Below, piece by piece: positions 18,138 to 24,862 of a stretch of DNA of 64,000 bases (position 1 is the stretch's first letter; every line of letters begins with the position of its first letter). A model generated the notes under the pieces. It did not search any database. It was not told the DNA's origin and worked only from the letters and a program-made list of their open reading frames with translations. The stretch spans positions 2,925,484 through 2,989,483 of the forward strand of contig NC_009253.1 in NCBI RefSeq assembly GCF_000016165.1. The letters run 5' to 3'. This DNA comes from Desulforamulus reducens MI-1. Its GTDB lineage: Bacteria; Bacillota; Desulfotomaculia; Desulfotomaculales; Desulfotomaculaceae. Position numbers and translations under genes: made by a program.

Positions 18138-18215
18138 CACCGCTCACTCCGATCTCCGCACAGATAACACTATAGCTCACACCGGGCTAAATTAGGTCGC
18201 CTGCAATCGACGTCC
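18138..18215. repeat. 80-bp repeat family, copy 2
   Basis: CACCGCTCACTCCGATCTCC, then ...CAGATAA...CACCGG...GGTCGCCTGCA...ACGTCC. The same segments in the same order occur in reverse complement at 40850-40930. The following ~95 bp contain a further hairpin GCGTACA/TGTACGC (about 18232-18249) that may belong to a longer unit. Together with the lgt terminator this occupies the 279-bp gap between lgt and the YibE/F gene. Confidence 0.7.
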
Positions 18216-18353
18216 TGTCTCAGTTTGGCTGGTGCGTACATCCTGTACGCGCCCCCTAATTTCGCTCCGGTGCTTCGATAAGTCGTTGCGGCTGTGTAAC
18301 GTAAATACCTTTCAATGTCGCATTATCAACTCTCTTGCTCCTTAATCAGGAGT

Positions 18354-19535
18354 TTATCCTTCCAATCCCGCTTTTTCCTCTGTCTGAGCCTGTTTCTTCT
18401 TTACTTTAGTAAACAACAAACCTGCTGCCACAGATGTCACAGGAATGGCTAAAACCAGACCGATGCTGCCGGTTAAAGCCCGGACAACTTCCGTGGCAAT
18501 AAGGTCCAGGTTGATGATCTTTAAAAAGGGCATATCATAGGCCATGAAGATTAATATCAGCGGCAAAGCACCGCCGGTATAGGCTAGAATTAAAGTGTTG
18601 GCCATTGTGCCCATAACATCTCTGCCCACATTCATGCCGGCCCGTATTAACTGACGACAATCCAAGGCTGGATTTACCCTTTTTACTTCCTCCACTGCAG
18701 AGGCAATGGAAATCCCCACATCCATCACCGCTCCCAGGGCCCCAATTATCATGCCAGCAAAGAGCAGACCCTGATAGTCAAACTTTATTTGCTGGGGAAT
18801 ATACAGCAGCATTTGCATCTCTTCACTGCTGAAACCAGTAAGTTTTGCTGCTTTGCCCACCAGCATAGCCAGTATCCCCGCCGTAATAACCCCACTGGTG
18901 GTACCAATTATACCCGCCAGAGTTTTTAAGTTAAAACCATGGACCAGCACCATGGTTATGGTTGTCATAACGGCTGCCACTAGAACCGTTAATAGGATGG
19001 GGCTATGTCCTTTGAACATCATTGGCAGTAATATGTAAAAAATACCGACCCCGGTTATAGTTAGGGCTAGCACAGATTTAGCTCCCTTTAGTCCCCCGAT
19101 GGCGACCATTAACAGAACAAAAAAAACGGCCAAGATATACAGTTTCTTATCACGGGCATGGTCTGAGATAAAAGCATTGGTGATTTTACCCGCTTCAACT
19201 TCCAGGGATAACACTACCTCATCGCCAGGTTTTACAACCACTGCCATACCCGGATTATCGGGAATCACATGGAAGAAATCAACCTGCTTCCCCTTGTAAT
19301 CACCGTTTAGTACCCTGGCGGTTACCAATTGTTCTTCTCCCTGAATCCATCCCTGCAGAGAGGGGTCTGACTGTTCCCCTTTGGACACCTCTAAAACCTT
19401 GGCACGAACAATAATCTCGGGTTCATGACTGATGCTTCCCACGGTATCTGTTTCGTTGGCCCAACAGGCTTGTCCACCTAATAGAACGGTTATTGCTATT
19501 ATAACAATCAACCAGCCAGTAACCTTTCTTTGCAT
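18354..19535 (-). CDS. YibE/F-family membrane protein
   Basis: A 393-residue protein with a cleavable signal-like N-terminus (to about ACWA), an extracytoplasmic domain of ~100 residues (ILVRAKV-type strands, VKPGDEVVLSLE), then seven to eight membrane helices. GAVMDVGISIASAVEEV and MGTMANTLILAYTGGALPL are typical of YibE/F proteins. Function unknown; an export or multidrug role has been suggested for relatives but nothing here tests it. Monocistronic, with a hairpin between 19585 and 19625 upstream. Confidence 0.82.
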   Translation of the reverse strand: MQRKVTGWLIVIIAITVLLGGQACWANETDTVGSISHEPEIIVRAKVLEVSKGEQSDPSLQGWIQGEEQLVTARVLNGDYKGKQVDFFHVIPDNPGMAVVVKPGDEVVLSLEVEAGKITNAFISDHARDKKLYILAVFFVLLMVAIGGLKGAKSVLALTITGVGIFYILLPMMFKGHSPILLTVLVAAVMTTITMVLVHGFNLKTLAGIIGTTSGVITAGILAMLVGKAAKLTGFSSEEMQMLLYIPQQIKFDYQGLLFAGMIIGALGAVMDVGISIASAVEEVKRVNPALDCRQLIRAGMNVGRDVMGTMANTLILAYTGGALPLILIFMAYDMPFLKIINLDLIATEVVRALTGSIGLVLAIPVTSVAAGLLFTKVKKKQAQTEEKAGLEG

Positions 19536-19584
19536 TTCTTCACCTCGTTATTATATTTCCATCCTATAAATTGTACTTTAACTA

Positions 19585-19625
19585 AATAATTCCCGGCAAG
19601 ACTATTTAAAAGCTGCCAGGAATTA
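19585..19625. terminator. Probable bidirectional terminator hairpin
   Basis: AATTCCCGGCA and TGCCAGGAATT form a long stem around a ~16-base loop, with AT-rich flanks on both sides. It lies downstream of the small Cys-rich ORF (minus strand) and upstream of the YibE/F gene. Confidence 0.5.
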
Positions 19626-19657
19626 CAAAATTAAATATATGGATACCACTTATCCTT

Positions 19658-19783
19658 TTATATGATTGCCATCTTTTTTTTAAAAGAATCGATGCACATT
19701 ACACAGGCAGAACGGTGATCTTCTTTGCTGTGAAAACAGCTGCTGCAGGGCGCGTGTTCAAACTGAATGGTGGAATGGCCCAC
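19658..19783 (-). CDS. Small Cys/His-rich protein (41 aa), unknown
   Basis: GTG start at 19783 preceded by GGAGGGGG at good spacing, and 41 codons to a TAA at 19658. The product has two CxxC pairs (C13/C16 and C27/C30) with H18 and H23 between them, so it could bind a metal ion in zinc-ribbon fashion. An in-frame ATG slightly upstream would extend it to ~47 residues. It is divergent from feoA/feoB and ends at a hairpin. It does not match the usual FeoB-associated Cys-rich membrane protein: there is no membrane helix. No function assigned; it could also be a fortuitous frame. Confidence 0.5.
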   Translation of the reverse strand: MGHSTIQFEHAPCSSCFHSKEDHRSACVMCIDSFKKKMAII

Positions 19784-19850
19784 AAGAAACCCCCTCCTCA
19801 TCATTTAAACCAGCTGGACATTAACATATTACGCATTGGTTACCCAATGT

Positions 19851-19866
19851 GTTAGTTAAAACTAAC
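19851..19866. promoter_or_regulatory. Putative DtxR/MntR-type operator 1 of feoA
   Basis: GTTAGTT-AA-AACTAAC: seven-base inverted arms around two bases. A second site of the same half-site sequence lies 100 bp nearer feoA. A DtxR-family repressor is encoded at the end of the feo genes. Binding is inferred. Confidence 0.5.
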
Positions 19867-19952
19867 TTTTTTATTCAAAAGGCATTTTTTTATTAAAATC
19901 AGTGACCACGACAATCATTCTCACATAATATGGGGTAGCTGATAAGGGCAAT

Positions 19953-19970
19953 AGTTAGTTTTAACTAACT
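19953..19970. promoter_or_regulatory. Putative DtxR/MntR-type operator 2 of feoA
   Basis: AGTTAGTT-TT-AACTAACT: eight-base inverted arms around two bases, same half-site as 19851-19866. Between the two sites, ACAATCATTCTCA (19911-19923) resembles a degenerate Fur half-site. The rest of the 19.8-20.08 kb gap is AT-rich leader. Confidence 0.55.
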
Positions 19971-20084
19971 ATCTTAGAAGCGAGTATTTTCTTAGAAACT
20001 AAAGTAGTCTCGCTATCTTTGGCCCATTGTTAGCCGAGGCTAAGTTTGTTAATGAAACTTAACTGTGGGGAGGAGGCATTTAAA

Positions 20085-20354
20085 GTGAAAAGGAGTCGGG
20101 GGAGCACCATCACAAACGAAATTATGCCCTTGTATCATTTGCCCATTGGCAAATCAGGTGTGGTAAGTTCCATTGAGGCAGAGGGTATTACCCGGAGGAG
20201 AATGCTGGACCTTGGACTAGTTCCCGGCACAAAGGTGGAAGCTCTACGGGTAAGCCCCGGCGGCGACCCCAAAGCTTATAAAATTCGGGGCGCCGTGATT
20301 GCCTTCAGAGAGAAAGAAGGCAGCCAAATAATGGTTAAATATAAGGAGGGTTAA
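20085..20354 (+). CDS. feoA: FeoA-like SH3 domain protein
   Basis: About 89 residues with an SH3-like FeoA domain: LPIGKSGVVSSIEAEGITRRRMLDLGLVPGT is the usual first half. FeoA proteins bind FeoB and support ferrous-iron import. I choose GTG 20085 because AGGAGG lies eight bases upstream; an ATG at 20046 would add residues ahead of the ribosome site. Three bases separate it from the GTPase gene. Two operator-like palindromes lie upstream. Confidence 0.88.
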   Translation: MKRSRGSTITNEIMPLYHLPIGKSGVVSSIEAEGITRRRMLDLGLVPGTKVEALRVSPGGDPKAYKIRGAVIAFREKEGSQIMVKYKEG

Positions 20355-20357
20355 CAT

Positions 20358-21143
20358 ATGGGTTTGACGCACCAGTCCTGTGGTTCCGGGGTAAATAAAG
20401 AGGCCTTTCATAAAGGCCCGGCAAAAACTAACTATGTCATAGCCCTGGCTGGCAACCCAAACACCGGAAAAAGCACTGTTTTTAATGCTTTAACCGGCCT
20501 CAACCAACATACCGGCAACTGGCCCGGTAAAACTGTACTGCGAGCAGAGGGTAAATATACCCATCAGGGTTTGGTATACAATTTAATCGATCTGCCCGGA
20601 ACATACTCTTTGCTGGCAAATTCCATAGAGGAACAGGTGGCCAGGGATTACCTTTGTTTTGGCCAGCCCAATGCCACTGTGGTTGTGGTGGACGCCACCT
20701 GCCTGGAAAGAAACCTTAACCTTGTTTTACAGGTACTAGAAATTACCTCTAAAGTGGTTGTCTGTGTAAACTTAATGGATGAAGCAAAAAGAAAAAAAAT
20801 CAGCATCAATATTAATAGTTTAGCCCAAATTCTGGGCGTTCCCGTGGTGGCAACTGCGGCACGGGATGGCATTGGCCTTGACCAACTGGTTAACGCCATA
20901 GCCGGTGTTGCCAACGGAACCATTCAAACAAATCCCTACGTTGTGCAATACTCTGAAGTAATTGAAGATGCCATCGGTAAACTAGAGCCGGAGATAAAAC
21001 AACTGGTTGGAGAGCAATTTAACAGTCGCTGGCTAGCTTTGCGTCTATTAAGCAAAGATCAAACCGTCATTGCAGAGCTAAAGAAATTATATCCTTCGGA
21101 AGATCGTCTGCAATCCAAAGTGGGAGGTGAACTGTTGGCATGA
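20358..21143 (+). CDS. feoB: Split FeoB, GTPase (G) domain subunit
   Basis: A 261-residue protein equal to the soluble N-terminal part of FeoB: G1 GNPNTGKSTVFNALTG, G3 DLPGTYSL, G4 NLMDEAK, then a helical GDI-like segment (~residues 190-255). It stops exactly where full-length FeoB enters the membrane. Its TGA overlaps the ATG of the next gene (ATGA at 21140-21143). The clean overlap and good coding on both sides suggest a natural two-gene FeoB rather than a frameshift. Supplies GTP switching for Fe2+ import. Confidence 0.88.
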   Translation: MGLTHQSCGSGVNKEAFHKGPAKTNYVIALAGNPNTGKSTVFNALTGLNQHTGNWPGKTVLRAEGKYTHQGLVYNLIDLPGTYSLLANSIEEQVARDYLCFGQPNATVVVVDATCLERNLNLVLQVLEITSKVVVCVNLMDEAKRKKISININSLAQILGVPVVATAARDGIGLDQLVNAIAGVANGTIQTNPYVVQYSEVIEDAIGKLEPEIKQLVGEQFNSRWLALRLLSKDQTVIAELKKLYPSEDRLQSKVGGELLA

Positions 21144-22531
21144 GCCAGTACTGCTCCACCAGATTTGCGAATATTTTACACCAAGTAGATAGCTTAAACC
21201 CAATGGGTAAACTTCATATGAATGACACCATTGTCAGCAGTATCTACAACGCTACCGAAAACATTTCTCAGCAAGTAGTTAGTCAAAGGGAAAAGCCGAA
21301 AATCGATTGGGATAAAAAGTTAGATGACGTTCTAACCTCCCGAGTCTTTGGCTTCCCCTCCATGTTGTTACTGCTGGGAATGATTTTCTGGCTGACAGTT
21401 GCAGGAGCCAATGTACCTTCGGCCATGATTGCTGAGACCCTGTTTTGGGGTCAAGATCGCTTAACAGATTTATGTAATTACCTGCACGCTCCCGCTTGGT
21501 TTCACGGTTTTTTTGTGGAAGGAATCTATCGTTGCCTGGCCTGGGTTATTTCTGTTATGTTACCTCCAATGGCTATTTTCTTCCCCTGTTTTACTCTATT
21601 GGAAGACCTTGGTTACCTACCTCGGGTAGCTTTTAATCTGGACCGTTTATTCAAAAAGGCTGGCGCCCACGGCAAGCAGTCCCTGACCATGAGCATGGGC
21701 TTTGGCTGTAACGCCGCCGGCATTATAGCTTGCAGGATTATTGAATCTCCCCGGGAACGGATGATTGCCATGTTAACCAATAACTTTGTGCCTTGCAACG
21801 GACGCTTTCCTACACTTATTGCTCTGGCTGGTATTTTGGTTTTTGGTATGGGGAATACCTTCGGTGCCACCGCCATCGTTGTGGGCATTGTTCTACTGGG
21901 TATTGCAGTAACTCTGGCTGTTTCCTGGACTTTGTCCAAAACACTGTTAAAGGGAGTTCCTTCCTCTTTTACACTGGAGCTTCCTCCCTATCGCAAGCCC
22001 CAGATAGGAAAAATCATTGTCCGCTCTATTTTTGACCGTACGCTATTTGTTTTAGGCCGTGCCGTTTGTGTAGCAGCACCTGCCGGAGCCGTTACCTGGC
22101 TGTTGGCCAATATCTATGTGGGTGATCTAAGCATTTTGGCCCATTGTGCCCATTGGCTAAATCCCTTCGCAACGGCGCTTGGTCTTGATGGGTTTATCCT
22201 AATGGCCTTTATTCTTGGGCTACCGGCCAATGAAATTGTGCTACCGATCTTAATAATGAGCTACTTAGCCACCGGCTCCATGACCGAACTGGAAAGCATT
22301 GAAGATTTATACAATCTCTTTGTGGTACAACATGATTGGACCTGGCTCACTGCCCTTTGCATGATGTTGTTTTCTCTGCTGCATTACCCCTGCGGTACCA
22401 CCCTGTGGACCATACGTAAAGAATCTGGTAGTAGCAAATGGACTGTGCTGGCTGCTTTAATACCTCTTGGTATTGCCTGTACCATATGTTTCATCGTTGC
22501 CCAAACTGCCAGGGCTTTGGGTTGGGTTTAA
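21140..22531 (+). CDS. Split FeoB, membrane permease subunit
   Basis: A 463-residue membrane protein matching the FeoB permease half: LTSRVFGFPSMLLLLGMIFW leads into the first helix; GFGCNAAGIIACRIIESPRE and NNFVPCNGRFPTL carry the Gate-domain Cys residues; LGLPANEIVLPIL and CGTTLWTIRKESGS lie in the second Gate repeat. The N-terminal ~70 residues are a soluble helical link that would dock to the GTPase subunit. Start is the ATGA overlap. Likely Fe2+ permease; substrate inferred from feoA and the DtxR gene nearby. Confidence 0.85.
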   Translation: MSQYCSTRFANILHQVDSLNPMGKLHMNDTIVSSIYNATENISQQVVSQREKPKIDWDKKLDDVLTSRVFGFPSMLLLLGMIFWLTVAGANVPSAMIAETLFWGQDRLTDLCNYLHAPAWFHGFFVEGIYRCLAWVISVMLPPMAIFFPCFTLLEDLGYLPRVAFNLDRLFKKAGAHGKQSLTMSMGFGCNAAGIIACRIIESPRERMIAMLTNNFVPCNGRFPTLIALAGILVFGMGNTFGATAIVVGIVLLGIAVTLAVSWTLSKTLLKGVPSSFTLELPPYRKPQIGKIIVRSIFDRTLFVLGRAVCVAAPAGAVTWLLANIYVGDLSILAHCAHWLNPFATALGLDGFILMAFILGLPANEIVLPILIMSYLATGSMTELESIEDLYNLFVVQHDWTWLTALCMMLFSLLHYPCGTTLWTIRKESGSSKWTVLAALIPLGIACTICFIVAQTARALGWV

Positions 22532-22544
22532 TATTGAGGATAGG

Positions 22545-22575
22545 CCGGGTTTTATACCCGGTTCTCTCCTTTATC
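22545..22575 (+). terminator. Terminator between split feoB and the DtxR gene
   Basis: CCGGGT/ACCCGG hairpin (22545-22561) followed by TTCTCTCCTTT on the plus strand. It also lies at the 3' end of the convergent DtxR gene, so it may serve both. Confidence 0.55.
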
Positions 22576-22986
22576 CTCTTCATTGCAACAAAAACCTTTG
22601 TACTTATCCAACCAAAGAGGGTATTTTTCACTGAAGTTAACAAAATTAATAATGGCTTTAAGGGTAGGCATAGACAAATAATGCTCCATTGCTTCAGCCT
22701 CTGCTGCCACATCACATTTTGAACCAATTAGCTTTAAAAACTCCCGGATAATTCGATTTCTTTCCACTAGAAAGTGACCTAATTTTTTTCCTTCTTCCGT
22801 TAGGATGATATCTTTATACCGTCGGTACATAATATGATTGCTCTCATCTAATTTTTGCAGAGCTCTGGTTACCGAGGGCAGGCTTACATTTAAACAAGCA
22901 GCAATATCGGTTACCCTTACGGTTTCCCCACTCTGACTAATACGATAAATCTCTTCCAAATAATCTTCCAAACTGGGAGATAGCAT
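22552..22986 (-). CDS. DtxR/MntR-family metal-dependent repressor
   Basis: About 144 residues: N-terminal winged helix (YLEEIYRIS, then VRVTDIAACLNVSLPSVTRALQKL as the recognition helix), a helical dimerisation region with metal-ligand-type residues (EEGKKLGHFLVERNRIIREF, AEAMEHYLS), and no SH3 domain. Size fits the MntR/IdeR-short class. ATG 22986 follows GAGGGGG at a suitable distance. It lies convergent to the split feoAB genes, whose leader has two palindromes of DtxR style. Fe2+ versus Mn2+ specificity is not decidable here. Confidence 0.87.
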   Translation of the reverse strand: MLSPSLEDYLEEIYRISQSGETVRVTDIAACLNVSLPSVTRALQKLDESNHIMYRRYKDIILTEEGKKLGHFLVERNRIIREFLKLIGSKCDVAAEAEAMEHYLSMPTLKAIINFVNFSEKYPLWLDKYKGFCCNEEDKGENRV

Positions 22987-23107
22987 CAATAACACCCCCT
23001 CTAAATTAGAATATAGGGGACCGTAAGTTTTATGACCTTTCTTTTTGTTAACAGTATGTTGAAGAAAGATTCATTAGCTAATTTCACCCACAAAGGCGGG
23101 ATCATCT

Positions 23108-23245
23108 ATGCAAACTTATCTTTTGGCTGTCTTTATCTCGTCAGTAATCTTTTTTCTAAACCTGTCCGTAAAAAAATACTTTAAATCCTCCTTTGATAGG
23201 CAAACCAAGATAAATAAAAGTATAAACTCTACCAGGAAACCTTAG
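23108..23245 (+). CDS. Possible 45-aa single-span membrane peptide
   Basis: ATG 23108 after AGGCGGGAT. The product begins with a hydrophobic helix (residues 4-21, VFISSVIFFLNL) followed by a basic, Lys/Arg-rich tail ending STRKP. It is in the otherwise gene-free gap between the DtxR and DUF2325 genes. No family recognised; it could be chance. The rest of this 428-bp gap holds a dual-hairpin repeat. Confidence 0.28.
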   Translation: MQTYLLAVFISSVIFFLNLSVKKYFKSSFDRQTKINKSINSTRKP

Positions 23246-23270
23246 AAAAGCTTAACTGACCCTAGACAGC

Positions 23271-23362
23271 AAAGAACCTTGACTTCCGCCACTTCTTTTC
23301 CGAAAGCCTTAGTTTGCCCTTGTGCAGATCGAAAAGTTTTATACTTTTTGATCTGCTAAAAT
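23271..23362. repeat. Dual-hairpin intergenic repeat, copy B
   Basis: Right half is very close to copy A: TTAGTTTGCCCTTGTGCA, then AGATCGAAAAGT/ACTTTTTGATCT. The arms carry compensating changes relative to copy A (GCATATC/GATATGC to GCAGATC/GATCTGC), so the stem is kept while the sequence changes. The first hairpin is degenerate. Confidence 0.75.
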
Positions 23363-23423
23363 AAAGCCCTAGCGTTAACTTTAACAGTTGACACTAGGAC
23401 TTAGGTTAGAAACTGTTGCTTCT

Positions 23424-24329
23424 TCATCGAATGACCTGAGCAATACCTGAGACGCTGGACGAAGTTAGCATTTTAAAGGGCTTACCATATTTCTTGCATA
23501 ACTTCTTTACACTTACGCAAGCATTATGACTGTTGCAGTCCACCGGGCAAAGTACCAAATCACACCTCCTTATTTTACTGTCTAAAACCTTTTCTCCCCC
23601 TTTCATGTAACCATCTAAATACTCAAATTCATTGCCAGTATCTTCGATCAAACTTCTATACCTAGCCTCAATTTTGGTTATACCCCCAACCATCAAGATT
23701 CTCTTGGTACGGGAGTTATTGTTACAGCAAACCTTAGGACAGGACTCTGTGTCGTTTTCTTTAGGACAAGAGGAACAATAATATTGCTGGTGTAAGTCCC
23801 TTATCTTGCTCTGTAGTTCATCAATTCGAACTAAAAAGGATAAATTCTCATCTTCTAAATCAGAATTTCTTTTTTCATATTGCCTTAAATCCTGTTCAAC
23901 ATCTTCTAAGATATGTAATAACTCTTCCTTTTCATGTTGAAGTTTTTTTGCTTTTTGCTCAAAATCGGTGCTAGCAGTTTTAACAGTTGTTAGTTCCTGG
24001 GCCAATTGTTTATTCCTTTGCTGTTCTCGTTGGTATTGTTGTTTAACTATTATTAGTTCCCTTTGCTCTTTTATTAGTTTATAAAGAAGGTATTCAATGA
24101 TTAGTTCTAATTTATTATCCAGATATTTAGCAGAATCATTATATTGTTTTTCATGGTAATGATTATCATTATCAATAGTTTCGCAATAATTAAAAACTGG
24201 TTCCTTTCTTTCCTGACTATGTTGGTGATAACAACAATCTAATAAAGTCTTCTGGTTCCTTTCTTGCCAATTAAAAAGCTTACTACTATTTAACTCAGGC
24301 TGGATTAGGCTTAAATTTTGAAAAGACAT
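23424..24329 (-). CDS. DUF2325 protein with long coiled coil
   Basis: About 301 residues. The N-terminal third is polar and rich in His (HQHSQERKEP, NDNHYHEKQYND). Residues ~85-195 are heptad-rich coiled coil. A Cys cluster (CSSCPKENDTESCPKVCC) leads into the C-terminal DUF2325 domain: RILMVGGITKIEARYRSLIE ... DLVLCPVDCNSHNACVSVKKLC. ATG 24329 is chosen because GGAG lies eight bases upstream; ATG 24347 is upstream of that site. A near-perfect Fur-box palindrome at 24371-24393 precedes it, so iron control is likely. Biochemical role unknown; His and Cys clusters suggest metal binding. Confidence 0.8.
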   Translation of the reverse strand: MSFQNLSLIQPELNSSKLFNWQERNQKTLLDCCYHQHSQERKEPVFNYCETIDNDNHYHEKQYNDSAKYLDNKLELIIEYLLYKLIKEQRELIIVKQQYQREQQRNKQLAQELTTVKTASTDFEQKAKKLQHEKEELLHILEDVEQDLRQYEKRNSDLEDENLSFLVRIDELQSKIRDLHQQYYCSSCPKENDTESCPKVCCNNNSRTKRILMVGGITKIEARYRSLIEDTGNEFEYLDGYMKGGEKVLDSKIRRCDLVLCPVDCNSHNACVSVKKLCKKYGKPFKMLTSSSVSGIAQVIR

Positions 24330-24370
24330 GTCTTCAACTCCTTGCATTTTTATAACTTGTACTCATTATA

Positions 24371-24393
24371 TTGATAACGATTATCGTTGTCAA
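24371..24393. promoter_or_regulatory. Fur box upstream of the DUF2325 gene
   Basis: TTGATAACGAT-T-ATCGTTGTCAA is an inverted repeat with one mismatch in 11-base arms. It matches the Fur 7-1-7 pattern (TGATAAT-N-ATTATCA) and a nearly identical site at 28348-28370. Confidence 0.7.
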
Positions 24394-24555
24394 TGACATT
24401 TTGTTTTTATGCTTATTCTATAATGAAAAATCATTAATACAATCCCTAGGCAAAACTTTGCTAAAGCCTGTTTAGGTGGCCACTATGCTGGTAAATACTT
24501 CTTTGTCAGTAGGCAGTGAGACTATAAATTTCTCGGTGTCTACAATAACAAAGAT

Positions 24556-24600
24556 CTCCCAGCACAACCTGTTAGGCTTATGCTGGGAGTTTTTCCTTCT
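24556..24600 (+). terminator. Strong hairpin with T run downstream of feoB cluster
   Basis: CTCCCAGCA/TGCTGGGAG stem (24556-24589) followed by TTTTTCCTTCTTT on the plus strand. The nearest gene end is the minus-strand Cys-rich FeoB partner; the hairpin probably acts in both directions. Confidence 0.6.
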
Positions 24601-24609
24601 TTATTGATG

Positions 24610-24831
24610 TTAACCCTTTTTAACATCATCGACATGTTGATTTACTATTTCTTTATCATGGCAACAATTGTCGCCGCATCCTCCACAACTACCACCACAA
24701 CCGCAACTTTCTGAGCCACAACAACTGCCGTTTTTTATGTTTATTGCTTCGCGATAAAACCCTTTGATAGTCAGATAGCCAATTCCCGAAGCTAATATAC
24801 CTGTAAAAACCAAGCCTGTAATGCTATTCAT
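24610..24831 (-). CDS. FeoB-associated Cys-rich membrane protein
   Basis: A 73-residue protein: one N-terminal membrane helix (residues ~4-22), then a cluster of Cys (CCGSESCGCGGSCGGCGDNCC, about residues 37-57) and a short acidic/basic tail. This is the layout of the FeoB-associated Cys-rich family, thought to support FeoB or handle iron at the membrane. It follows feoB by 31 bp and ends the operon. The 12 or so Cys are more than the few found in typical members. Confidence 0.85.
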   Translation of the reverse strand: MNSITGLVFTGILASGIGYLTIKGFYREAINIKNGSCCGSESCGCGGSCGGCGDNCCHDKEIVNQHVDDVKKG

Positions 24832-24862
24832 TGTACACCCCCCAATGCAACAGTTTTGGATA

